A stretch of DNA of 64,000 bases from NCBI GenBank assembly GCA_937888365.1, contig CALBFA010000042.1:1-64000 (forward strand). Reading direction: 5' to 3'. The first letter of the stretch is position 1; the number at the start of each line of letters is the position of its first letter. The notes under the pieces are model-generated. The model was not told the origin of the DNA. It did no database searches and saw only the letters and a list, made by a program, of their open reading frames with translations. Origin of the DNA: an uncultured Fidelibacterota bacterium. GTDB taxonomy: Bacteria > Fidelibacterota > UBA8477 > JABMPR01. The translations under genes and the position numbers were made by a program. Shown piece after piece: positions 55,262 through 64,000 of this stretch.

Positions 55262-56050
55262 ATGCCAGCCTTACTACAAATATTCTTAAATATTATTCTC
55301 TCTCCAGGTCAAGCTTTTACACATCTCATCGAAAAAGCAAGCTGGAAGGATTGGCTTTATCCCCTACTTATTTTTACTGTTATCATAATTTCTCTACCCT
55401 TTACGTATCGTGACATCCGACTCAATGAAGCTGAAGATCAACTTTATGCTCAAATAGATAAAATTGAAGCTCGGACAGATATCTCTGACGAACAAATGGC
55501 GGCTATTTCAGCAAGAATGGAAAAAGCATTGGATCAAGTTGATAATTCTCGAGATAATCCATTTGCCCTCGAAACAAGCTGGGGCTATTTCCTTGTCCCC
55601 GTCATGCTTCTCATTTCCGCATCACTTTTTGCCTTAATATTAATGATGATTGGTAACTTCGGACTGGGAGGAAAATTAAAGTTTACGCAATTGTTGTCGC
55701 TAGTGATACTCTCCTATATCATTGCTGGAGATGGCTCTCTACTCGGTATGCGCGAAGGTGTCGGCATCATTGAATTATTCGTAAAATTACCTCTCATCTT
55801 AGCTAAAGAGGGCACCGATGTCTCATTAGGAATCGGTCTTTTAATGGATAAATCCGATAGCTTCTTGTATTACTTCCTCATGAAATTAGACGTTCTCAGA
55901 ATGTGGAGTATTGCCATTGTTGGGATTGGTTTTGCCCAATTATACAAAAAAACACCTGTTTCAGGAATTATGGCTGTGGGAATATCATGGCTCATACTTA
56001 TGGCTATTGGTGCTGGAATTACCACTTTAATTACTGGAATGACAGGCTAA
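55262..56050 (+). CDS. Yip1-family membrane protein
   Basis: A 262-residue integral membrane protein with about five helices. The start (FLNIILSPGQAFTHLIEKASWKDWLYPLLI) is typical of bacterial Yip1-domain proteins. A polar helical segment (about 60-100) separates helix 1 from the rest. GGAGG precedes the ATG. Function unknown. Confidence 0.75.
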   Translation: MPALLQIFLNIILSPGQAFTHLIEKASWKDWLYPLLIFTVIIISLPFTYRDIRLNEAEDQLYAQIDKIEARTDISDEQMAAISARMEKALDQVDNSRDNPFALETSWGYFLVPVMLLISASLFALILMMIGNFGLGGKLKFTQLLSLVILSYIIAGDGSLLGMREGVGIIELFVKLPLILAKEGTDVSLGIGLLMDKSDSFLYYFLMKLDVLRMWSIAIVGIGFAQLYKKTPVSGIMAVGISWLILMAIGAGITTLITGMTG

Positions 56051-56167
56051 TGTAAATGCAGGACCCTACGGATTATTCCATCAATAGACTCAATTTTAAT
56101 ATAAATATATCCCAAGTTGATATGGGGAATTCCGTGAATTCAATATGATAAATACAGGAATATAAAT

Positions 56168-57580
56168 ATGAAAATTAGCATCTTTCCGAACCTTTTTCGA
56201 GTAGGAATCTCAAACGCAAGACATCCTATTATAGTGGTTGTTTTACTATTTGCGTTTGTTGGGGCAAACTCGACAATGGCCTCTTCAATTTTAAGCCTCG
56301 AACAATGTGTAAATCTCGCATTAAAAAATAATCAACTTCTTTCGGTAAAATCCTACGAGAAAGACAGTCGAATTTCCCAAGCTAAAAGTACAAAATCTAT
56401 TATTATGCCCCATGTCAGCGCATCCTTATCGACATCGCATTCGGGTGGTAAGCTAGCAGAATATGACACTACGTATAGTGTTATACCGACTTTATCGGGT
56501 AATGATGCCATCACTTTTCCGTCGTTTTCCGAGACGGGAAATTATGGCAATATGGAATGGAACGGCTACTATGATCTTTCCCTCAATATCAACCAAAATG
56601 TGTATGACGGTGGAAAATGGCAAAATATGTTGAAAAGTGCCGATGTCGCGCAAGAACAAGCAAAGCTCGATTTTCAACAGGCTAGAATTAATACCGTTTT
56701 CAGCGTCAAACAGGCATTCTATCAATATTTAATTGCCGTGCGATTATTGGATGTCTATAAAGAGAGTTTAAATCTTGCGCAAGAGCAACATAAACAAGCC
56801 ATCGAAAGATTCAATCTGGGTGCCTCATCGATTAGTGATACTTTGCGAACACTTGTAAATGTCGAACGGACAAAATTAACAGTGATTAGCGGAACTCAAG
56901 ACGAAAATTCCAAACGAAAAGTACTCAATATTCTTTTGGGCAATGATGTCCAAGCTGCCTTAAGCATCATTGAACCCGAATGGAAAATGATGCCTGTTAC
57001 AGATTTTAACAGGGCAATGGTAGAAGCGTTGCGTATAAATCCAAGAGTCCAAAATTTGAAGTATGGAAAAGAATCAGCCGAATATGGATTAAAAATTTCT
57101 AAAAGTGATTTTTTACCAAAAGTGGGTATAAATCTTGGATATAGTCAATCAAGCAGAGAGGTTGGCAAACTTTTTGGCGAAGGGAATGCATCCCTCTCTG
57201 CAGGCGCAAGTTTATCATGGAGCCTATGGGATGGAGGTGCCGCAAAGCAATCTGTTGAGCAAAAACGAATTGCTATAAAAATTTCTGAGGAAAATGTTTC
57301 TTATTTAGAGAAAACAATTGAGAGTGAAATATCGACGGCCATTGAAAATATTGCACAGCTCACAGAAAATATTCGCATTTCCAACGTTATTTTAAGAGCT
57401 GCTGAGTTGGATCATTTGCTTGTTACAGAGGAATATCAACTGGGTTCGGCGAGTATTTTGGATGTGTTAAAAATCGCCACGGATTTAAAAGACGCCAAAA
57501 CAAAACTTGTCCAAGCAAAATATACACTAAAAATTGCAGAGGCTGCTTTGGAACAAATTATTGGAAGAACTGATTTTTAA
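56168..57580 (+). CDS. TolC-family outer-membrane efflux protein
   Basis: A 470-residue outer-membrane channel. After a signal sequence it has the family start SLEQCVNLALKNNQLL and two related halves rich in coiled-coil helices; GASLSWSLWDGGAAKQSV marks the second half. It begins a five-gene export operon (TolC, fusion protein, ATPase, two permeases). Confidence 0.9.
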   Translation: MKISIFPNLFRVGISNARHPIIVVVLLFAFVGANSTMASSILSLEQCVNLALKNNQLLSVKSYEKDSRISQAKSTKSIIMPHVSASLSTSHSGGKLAEYDTTYSVIPTLSGNDAITFPSFSETGNYGNMEWNGYYDLSLNINQNVYDGGKWQNMLKSADVAQEQAKLDFQQARINTVFSVKQAFYQYLIAVRLLDVYKESLNLAQEQHKQAIERFNLGASSISDTLRTLVNVERTKLTVISGTQDENSKRKVLNILLGNDVQAALSIIEPEWKMMPVTDFNRAMVEALRINPRVQNLKYGKESAEYGLKISKSDFLPKVGINLGYSQSSREVGKLFGEGNASLSAGASLSWSLWDGGAAKQSVEQKRIAIKISEENVSYLEKTIESEISTAIENIAQLTENIRISNVILRAAELDHLLVTEEYQLGSASILDVLKIATDLKDAKTKLVQAKYTLKIAEAALEQIIGRTDF

Positions 57581-57650
57581 TCACGTGCTAAAATTAGATC
57601 GTAAAAATTCAATCATTAGAATAAACAGATTTTGAAATATTGAGGAAAAT

Positions 57651-58931
57651 ATGACAACTAAAAAGAAAATCATCATCATTGTAATAGGCATCATTATTGT
57701 TGCGGGGCTTGGAACTTTAGCCATCAAAAAGAATAATAAAGACCTGCCTGAAATTCAAATATCGAAAGTAAAAAAAGGTGAAGTGATTCACAAAGTCGCA
57801 TCGACAGGAAAGATTCAGCCAATGATGGAAGTTGATGTGAGTGCTGATGTCGCGGGTCGCGTTGTAAAAATGGATGTCAAAGAAGGCGAATGGGTGGAAA
57901 AAGGTCAATTTCTCGCTCAACTAGATGCAACACGATATCTCGCTGACGTTGAACGCGCTGAACAATTATTAATGTCCGCTCAGGCGACTCTTGAATTTTC
58001 CGAATTGGAAAAAAATCAACAAGAAGAATTGTGGCAAAAGAAGCTGGTTTCAGAGTTAGTCTATCGCTCAGCCAAAGCTCGATATGAGCAATCATTGTCT
58101 CAGATGCGTCAGGCGAAAGCAAGTTTGATTCAAGCCAAAGACAATTATGACAAAACGAGAATACTAGCGCCTATGTCCGGCATCATTACGCGATTAAACA
58201 AAGAAGAAGGTGAAATTGCACTCGGGTCAGCTTTTCAACGCGACATTATCATGACCGTTGCTGACTTACGTGTCATGGAAGTCCTGGTGGAAGTAAATGA
58301 AAATGATGTCATCGACATCGCATTAAATAATAAAGCGGAAATTGAAATCGACGCCATGCCCGATACAGTATTTTACGGAGTTGTGACAGAAATTGCTCAT
58401 AGTGCCCGATTGTCCAATACAGGCTCTTTGGATCAAGTCACCAATTTTGAAGTTAAAATTCGTTTAGACAATGTACCAAAAGAAATTAGACCTGGGATGT
58501 CTGCTGCTCTCGACATTATTACGAAAACCAAAACAGATGTAACTTTTGTACCGATTCAGTGTGTTACGATTCGTGATATGAACAAAATGAAAAGTGAAGA
58601 AGACCGCAAGGAAAGTCGTAAAAAGAAAAGAGACGCCTTAAAAGATACGAGCTCAACGAAAGAGAACGAACCTGTGCCTGAGTCTTTCAAAGAAAAACTT
58701 GAAGAAGTCGTTTTTGTGGTTGTGGATGGTGAAAAAACGGACAGTAAAAAAGTTGAAATGCGTATCGTAAAGACTGGCATTACAGGAGAAAGCGATTTCG
58801 AGATTATCTCTGGACTCGAAGAAGGAGAAGACGTTGTGAGCGGTCCTTATCGTATGATTAGTCGTGAATTAAAGCCCGATATGGACGTGAAAGTTGGCGA
58901 GAAAAAACGTTTTACGCTAGAAGAAAAATAG
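57651..58931 (+). CDS. Periplasmic membrane-fusion protein (MacA/HlyD family)
   Basis: A 426-residue adaptor: an N-terminal membrane helix, biotinyl-lipoyl-like halves around a helical hairpin (GRVVKMDVKEGEWVEKGQFLAQLD; ILAPMSGIITRLNKEEGEIA), beta-barrel and membrane-proximal parts. A charged insert rich in Lys/Glu (about 310-350) is unusual in length. It follows the TolC gene by 70 bp. Confidence 0.9.
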   Translation: MTTKKKIIIIVIGIIIVAGLGTLAIKKNNKDLPEIQISKVKKGEVIHKVASTGKIQPMMEVDVSADVAGRVVKMDVKEGEWVEKGQFLAQLDATRYLADVERAEQLLMSAQATLEFSELEKNQQEELWQKKLVSELVYRSAKARYEQSLSQMRQAKASLIQAKDNYDKTRILAPMSGIITRLNKEEGEIALGSAFQRDIIMTVADLRVMEVLVEVNENDVIDIALNNKAEIEIDAMPDTVFYGVVTEIAHSARLSNTGSLDQVTNFEVKIRLDNVPKEIRPGMSAALDIITKTKTDVTFVPIQCVTIRDMNKMKSEEDRKESRKKKRDALKDTSSTKENEPVPESFKEKLEEVVFVVVDGEKTDSKKVEMRIVKTGITGESDFEIISGLEEGEDVVSGPYRMISRELKPDMDVKVGEKKRFTLEEK

Positions 58932-58949
58932 GTTAAGGAGCGTTTTTTA

Positions 58950-59636
58950 ATGACATTAATAAAAGTTAAAGACTTTTACAAAATATATCAAATGGGGCTT
59001 ACAGAAGTCCGAGCGCTTAATGGCGTCACCATGGAAATTCAGGAAAACGAATACCTCGCCATCATGGGACAATCGGGTTCAGGTAAATCAACATTAATGA
59101 ATCTTATTGGGTGCCTCGACACGCCTACGAGTGGCGATTATTATTTAGATGGCGTCAATGTGGCACTCATGTCGGATGACGAATTGGCGATGATTCGCAA
59201 TAAACAAATTGGCTTTGTATTCCAGACATTCAATCTCCTTCCAAAGTCATCGGCTTTGCGCAATGTTGAACTCCCGCTTATTTATTCGGGGATCTATTCT
59301 AAAGAAGAGCGCATGAAAATGGCCCTCATTGCAATAGAAAAAGTGGGACTTGGCGACAGAATGCATCATAAGCCCAATGAACTGTCTGGTGGACAGAGAC
59401 AACGGGTGGCGATTGCTCGAGCCTTGGTTAATAATCCCGCTATTATTCTTGCAGATGAGCCAACGGGAAACCTTGATTCGAAAACAGGTGTCGAAATTAT
59501 GTCTTTATTTGACGAGCTCCATAAAATCGGGCATACAATTATTCTTGTGACACACGAAGATGAAATCGCCAAACATGCCCACCGTACCATTCATCTTGTT
59601 GATGGCAAAATATCAAAGGATGAAAATATTAAATAA
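58950..59636 (+). CDS. ABC transporter ATPase (MacB/LolD type)
   Basis: A 228-residue ATPase: Walker [10 protein letters not shown], signature [15 protein letters not shown], Walker [13 protein letters not shown], switch His in ILVTHEDE. The TGNLDSKTG motif is typical of the MacB/LolD/FtsE branch. It is separate from the permeases. It overlaps the next gene by one base. Confidence 0.93.
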   Translation: MTLIKVKDFYKIYQMGLTEVRALNGVTMEIQENEYLAIMGQSGSGKSTLMNLIGCLDTPTSGDYYLDGVNVALMSDDELAMIRNKQIGFVFQTFNLLPKSSALRNVELPLIYSGIYSKEERMKMALIAIEKVGLGDRMHHKPNELSGGQRQRVAIARALVNNPAIILADEPTGNLDSKTGVEIMSLFDELHKIGHTIILVTHEDEIAKHAHRTIHLVDGKISKDENIK

Positions 59637-60853
59637 TGTATTTCTTTCTCGAAAATCTAAGAATTTCTATAACAGAGCTTTGGGGTAATAAAACCCGATC
59701 TTTTTTAACAGCGATTGGTATTGTCATCGGTATCGTTGCCGTAACACTTATGTCAACATTGATTACAGGTGTCGATAATTTATTTGATAAAAGCATGTCC
59801 TTCCTCGGGCGAGACGTCGTTTATGTGGAAAAATATCCTTGGATAATGGGAGACGATTATTGGCTTATGCGCAATCGTCCTCAAATTGATCTTGAGATGG
59901 CTTCAAAAATAAAAGCGCAATCCAATTACGCCCTTGTCGTCGCAAAAGAAAGAGGGCGAAACGGTGATGTTACTTATGGGAAACAATCTGCTGAAAGCAT
60001 TTTTGTGCATGGCGTTTCTACGAATTATCCTCTGGTGTCGCCTATCGAAATTGCGGATGGACGATTTTTTACGGAATCTGAAAATCGCGCTCGTTCTCAG
60101 GTTTTAGTTTTGGGCTATGAGGTCGCTGAGAATTTATTTCCTAATGAAAACCCAATTGGTAAAGAGGTTTTCCTACGATCCCATCGATTTAGAGTGATTG
60201 GAATATTAAAGAAAATGGGGAAGCTTATGGGGGCATTTTCCCTCGATACGCAAGTTATTTTACCCGTTGATTCTTATGAAAAAATATTTCGAACCCAATG
60301 GGGAATGAGACGGATTTCGATTAAAGTACCTGAATCTGAAATGGATAACGCTATCGAAGAATTAACAGGCGTTATTCGCGTATTGAGAGGTCTGAAACCC
60401 AGCGAAAAAACAAATTTTGCCATCAATCAACAAAAAGCATTTGAACAACAATATTCAATGATAAAAATGGCCATCGGCGGCACAGGGCTCGTGATAACAA
60501 TTATGTCGCTTATCGTTGGTGGCATTGGTATTGCGAATATCATGTTTGTAACGGTAAAAGAACGCACGCGAGAAATAGGTGTCCGTAAAGCTTTAGGTGC
60601 AAGGCGGAATATTATTCTTGGCCAATTTTTAATGGAATCTGTTATGATTACAGGCGCAGGCGGAGTGGGTGGCCTGTTGATTGCCTCCATTTTAAGCTAT
60701 GTCATTAATGCTTTTGTATTTCCAGCTCAGATGTCTTTTGCCGTCGGTTTTATGGCGATTGCACTTTCGACTTTTGTGGGTGTTGTTGCTGGATGGACGC
60801 CTGCTCGAAAAGCGGCTGATCTTGACCCCATTGAGGCACTACGCTATGAATAG
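59636..60853 (+). CDS. MacB-type ABC permease (first)
   Basis: A 405-residue permease: an N-terminal membrane helix, a periplasmic core domain (about 45-265) and three C-terminal FtsX helices with VKERTREIGVRKALGARR and the ending DPIEALRYE. It probably forms a heterodimer with the next permease to drive the TolC-MacA conduit. Confidence 0.9.
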   Translation: MYFFLENLRISITELWGNKTRSFLTAIGIVIGIVAVTLMSTLITGVDNLFDKSMSFLGRDVVYVEKYPWIMGDDYWLMRNRPQIDLEMASKIKAQSNYALVVAKERGRNGDVTYGKQSAESIFVHGVSTNYPLVSPIEIADGRFFTESENRARSQVLVLGYEVAENLFPNENPIGKEVFLRSHRFRVIGILKKMGKLMGAFSLDTQVILPVDSYEKIFRTQWGMRRISIKVPESEMDNAIEELTGVIRVLRGLKPSEKTNFAINQQKAFEQQYSMIKMAIGGTGLVITIMSLIVGGIGIANIMFVTVKERTREIGVRKALGARRNIILGQFLMESVMITGAGGVGGLLIASILSYVINAFVFPAQMSFAVGFMAIALSTFVGVVAGWTPARKAADLDPIEALRYE

Positions 60854-60865
60854 AAAGAGACTTCT

Positions 60866-62113
60866 ATGAAACAAATTGTACAAAGTATTCGTGATGCCTT
60901 TTCGATGGCGATTGAAGCGATTCAAGACAATCGTCTCAGATCAATTCTTACACTGTTTGGTATGATCGTCGGCGTGTTTGCAATTATTGCGGTGATGACG
61001 GCGATACGAACCTTGGAGACATCCATTAATTCAGGATTAAATATTTTTGGATCAAATGTTATTTACATCCAAAAATCACCGGCGATTCAAATGGGAGACC
61101 ATGCTTCCAGACGTAAATATTGGCGACGACCCAACATTACCTACGATATGGGTGAGGAATTAAAATCAAGGATGGTGAGTGCGGAATGGGTCAGTATTGG
61201 CGACGACCGAGGCGGAATTGTTGTTAAAGCAGGAAAATATAAAACGAATCCAAATGTTGTCGTTTCGGGGGTAGATGAATTTGGATTGGAAGTTTCAAAC
61301 GGCAGTTTATCAGCAGGTCGGAATATTATTCACGAAGACGTTGCCTATGGTCGAAGGGTCGTATTGATTGGGAAAACGGTGCTCAACAAAGTATTTCCCT
61401 ATAGCGATCCGATTGATAAAAAAATTCTGATTAATGGAATTTCATACCGTGTAGTAGGCATCATAGAGCCTAAAGGCGAACTCTTTGGAAATGATCAAGA
61501 CAATGTTGTCATTATTCCAATTACGAGCTATTTACAATACTTTTCGCATTCACACACAAGTTTGGGAATTTCAGTCAAAGCACCTTCGGCGGAAGATTTT
61601 GATGCCGTGAAGGAAGAAGCATCGGATCAAATGCGCATTGTAAGGGCTTTGCAACCCAACGAAGAAAATAATTTTGAAATGATTACCAATGATTCCCTCA
61701 TCGAAACGTTTGGTGCTTTTACAGCCGGGATTAAGATGTTCGCCTTTGCCGTATCAATTATTGCTCTCATTGTTGCAGGAATAGGCATCATGAATATTAT
61801 GCTCGTTTCCGTCACTGAACGGATAAAAGAAATCGGCATTCGAAAAGCCATCGGCGCCACACGCAATAACATTCTTTTTCAATTTTTATTAGAAGCTGTT
61901 TTTTTGAGCCTATTAGGCGGCATAATCGGTGTTATACTTGGCGTGTTAGCAGGGAATGGTATCTCTTTAATCATGACAGTAAAACCAGTTGTACCAATGG
62001 ACTGGGTATTTATCGGACTCGGCGTTTGTTCGGCAATCGGTGTCATTTTTGGTATTTATCCCGCTTATAAAGCCGCCAGTCTTGATCCTATCGAATCCTT
62101 AAGATTTGAATAA
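60866..62113 (+). CDS. MacB-type ABC permease (second)
   Basis: A 415-residue paralogue of the preceding permease with the same layout; the FtsX part has VTERIKEIGIRKAIGATRNN and the ending DPIESLRFE. It lies 12 bp downstream. Two permeases with a single ATPase imply a heterodimeric exporter. Confidence 0.9.
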   Translation: MKQIVQSIRDAFSMAIEAIQDNRLRSILTLFGMIVGVFAIIAVMTAIRTLETSINSGLNIFGSNVIYIQKSPAIQMGDHASRRKYWRRPNITYDMGEELKSRMVSAEWVSIGDDRGGIVVKAGKYKTNPNVVVSGVDEFGLEVSNGSLSAGRNIIHEDVAYGRRVVLIGKTVLNKVFPYSDPIDKKILINGISYRVVGIIEPKGELFGNDQDNVVIIPITSYLQYFSHSHTSLGISVKAPSAEDFDAVKEEASDQMRIVRALQPNEENNFEMITNDSLIETFGAFTAGIKMFAFAVSIIALIVAGIGIMNIMLVSVTERIKEIGIRKAIGATRNNILFQFLLEAVFLSLLGGIIGVILGVLAGNGISLIMTVKPVVPMDWVFIGLGVCSAIGVIFGIYPAYKAASLDPIESLRFE

Positions 62114-62285
62114 CGATAGAATCGAATTAAACGATACAATTAGTCATTGTAGGAGCAGAACCTCGAGTATTATTTGGAATTATCATTGATTCAATAAGAA
62201 TCAAACGGCCATGAATTAAACAAAATAATTATCATTTAACCGATTCTGCTGCTTGACAGAAGAAAAGTAATCCCTAATATGACGA

Positions 62286-64000
62286 ATGATTAAAAATAGA
62301 ATAAATACAATGAAAGATGATGAGTTATTTTCTAATTTAGCCTCTGAAGGTATCGTCATTCATGTTGAAGGTGTCGCTAAAAAAGTAAACCCTGCATTTT
62401 GTAGATTATTTGGTTATTCGGAAGAGGAACTCATCGGGCAAAATCTCATTCAACTTTTAGTTGAACCAAAAAGTATTGACCTCACAACGGAGCGTGAAAA
62501 AAGAATAAATCCTAAACCCTATTTTGTAAATGGTATAAAAAAAGACGGATCAATTATCCCCGTAAAATTAATTTCTCAGGAAAAATATTTAGAAAATAAT
62601 GAAAAAATACGTGTTGTACTCGTAACCGAGGATCTATTAATACATTCTGAGCGACAAGAAGCGCTTATTCAAAGTGAGAAACGACTTGAAAGTCTTTCCA
62701 ATTTGACAAGCGAAGGTATCATTATACATGAAAACGGTTTCGCCAAGGATGTGAATAAGACACTTCTCAAAATGTTTGGATATACAAGAGAAGAATGTAT
62801 TGGTGTAAACATGATCGAACTTCTAGCTCCTGAAGAATATAGAGAATATGTGTATTCCCGCATGCGAAGTAGCGAATATTTGCCTTATGAAGTGGAAGGT
62901 TTAAAGAAAGATGGTACGCGTTTTCCTGCTGAAATTGAAGCCAAAGAATTTATAAAGGATGGCATAAATTATAGAGCTGTAGCGATTCGAGATCTTAGCG
63001 AACAAAAAAGAAAAGAAACCGAAATGAGTGGCCAAAAACTTCTTTTCGAAACCATGTTTAATGCTATTCAGGATGGAATTATATTTGCAGATTGCGATCG
63101 AAATATTTTACTTGTAAACCGAGCATTTGAAAAAATCTTTGGATATTCTCAATCTGAACTGACTGGGAAAAGTGCAGCTGTAGTATATGCAGATCTAAAA
63201 TGCTTCAACAAAGCGGGAATACAGGTTTATAACGAAAATTCCGAAACGAAAAACTTACTTTTTAAGATGGATTACAAAACTAAATCGGGTCGAACATTTT
63301 TAGGGGAAACATTTGGGACCAAACTATATAATGCCGAGGGAGAATGGATTGGCAATTTTGGTATAATCCGTGATATCTCAGAACGAGAAGAAATGATTGA
63401 GGCTCTCAAAATAGCAAAAGATAGAGCCGAAGAATCGGATATCCTAAAATCACAGTTCTTGGCTAATATGTCTCACGAAATTCGCACGCCGATGAACGGC
63501 ATTGTCGGATTTTCTCAACTATTAAAAAAGGATAATATCGACGAAACAAAAAAGAACAATTATATCGATATTATTGTTAATAGTAGTACACAACTACTTC
63601 GAATTATTGATGATATATTGGAAGTTTCACGTCTGGAGACAAATCAGCTGTCCCTTATTGAAACGGAAGTTTGCATTAATGACGTTCTCGTTGAACAGCT
63701 CAATATTTTTACGGATGCATCACAAAAAAGAGATGTCCAAATATTTCTAAAAAAGGGATTAAATGATGATGAAAGCCGTATTAAAACTGATTCTTCAAAG
63801 CTCCAAAAAATTCTCAGTAATCTCATCGAAAATGCTTTAAAATTTACGAGTGACGGTTTTATTGAAATAGGTTATATTTTAAAAGATAATTTCCTTGAAT
63901 TTTATGTAAAAGATACAGGTATTGGTGTGTTGCCTGCATTACAAGACAAAATCTTTGATCGCTTTTCACAGGCAAATGAAAAAATAGCGTCGATGTATGG
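62286..64000 (+). CDS. PAS-domain sensor histidine kinase (partial, runs off window)
   Basis: An open frame of 571 codons continues past the window end. It has three PAS domains (about 10-115, 130-240 and 255-370), a HisKA domain with the phospho-acceptor His397 in SHEIRTPMNG, and the start of the ATPase domain: N-box NLIENALKFT, G1 DTGIGV and F-box IFDRFSQAN. There is no membrane helix, so it is a cytoplasmic sensor, possibly a hybrid kinase if a receiver follows. The start is ATG 62286 or 62310; neither has a clear Shine-Dalgarno. Confidence 0.9.
   Translation, partial: MIKNRINTMKDDELFSNLASEGIVIHVEGVAKKVNPAFCRLFGYSEEELIGQNLIQLLVEPKSIDLTTEREKRINPKPYFVNGIKKDGSIIPVKLISQEKYLENNEKIRVVLVTEDLLIHSERQEALIQSEKRLESLSNLTSEGIIIHENGFAKDVNKTLLKMFGYTREECIGVNMIELLAPEEYREYVYSRMRSSEYLPYEVEGLKKDGTRFPAEIEAKEFIKDGINYRAVAIRDLSEQKRKETEMSGQKLLFETMFNAIQDGIIFADCDRNILLVNRAFEKIFGYSQSELTGKSAAVVYADLKCFNKAGIQVYNENSETKNLLFKMDYKTKSGRTFLGETFGTKLYNAEGEWIGNFGIIRDISEREEMIEALKIAKDRAEESDILKSQFLANMSHEIRTPMNGIVGFSQLLKKDNIDETKKNNYIDIIVNSSTQLLRIIDDILEVSRLETNQLSLIETEVCINDVLVEQLNIFTDASQKRDVQIFLKKGLNDDESRIKTDSSKLQKILSNLIENALKFTSDGFIEIGYILKDNFLEFYVKDTGIGVLPALQDKIFDRFSQANEKIASMY

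Overview
The window comes from an AT-rich, Gram-negative bacterium, most likely of the Fibrobacterota-Chlorobiota-Bacteroidota (FCB) assemblage; Neomarinimicrobiota, Calditrichota or Ignavibacteriota-like lineages fit best. The evidence is two secreted proteins ending in type IX secretion-style sorting domains with the YPNPFN signature, an outer-membrane barrel with Asp-rich calcium-binding repeats, an LptF/G-type LPS exporter subunit, and a yceD-rpmF-plsX-fab-rnc block. This placement is inference: there is no rRNA gene here. A superoxide reductase and 54 canonical heme-binding motifs point to anaerobic or microaerobic respiration.

Layout. 1-6.4 kb: two T9SS-type secreted proteins (a class-II glutamine-amidotransferase-like enzyme and a beta-helix protein) and an outer-membrane barrel. 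6.4-13.4 kb (minus strand): fatty-acid and phospholipid synthesis operon. 13.4-17.5 kb: exported aminopeptidase P, a Phd/VapC toxin-antitoxin pair, and a two-gene membrane system (ECF S-component-like protein, then a T-component-like/THEP1-NTPase fusion) behind a leader resembling a cobalamin riboswitch. 17.5-30.3 kb: nine co-directional genes for multiheme cytochromes, two beta-propellers, an inner-membrane cytochrome b/c fusion and an outer-membrane barrel, with a consensus sigma-54 promoter upstream. 30.5-37 kb: Yej-type peptide ABC importer. 37-42 kb: small redox and stress genes, PLP enzymes and an Lrp regulator. 42-48 kb: duplicated lipoproteins, an SDR, LptF/G and a GAF/HD-GYP protein. 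48-49.2 kb: REP-associated transposase with its hairpin repeats. 49.2-64 kb: GntR-ABC operon, an SppA peptidase fused to a barrel-like domain, a Yip1 protein, a MacAB-TolC-type exporter with two permeases, and a PAS histidine kinase cut by the window end.

The main find is the 18-30 kb cluster. It encodes about 61 putative heme sites (54 CXXCH and 7 with 3, 4 or 5 residues between the cysteines). Its parts could form a complete route from the quinone pool to the outside: an eight-heme/cytochrome b membrane protein, a membrane-anchored triheme protein, 8-, 12- and 18-heme exported cytochromes, a barrel that could be the porin sheath, and two secreted six-bladed-type propellers interleaved with them. 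Parts resemble known porin-cytochrome and CbcL-type systems, but I do not recognise the whole arrangement. The secreted amidotransferase and the ECF/THEP1 fusion behind the riboswitch-like leader are the next most interesting loci.
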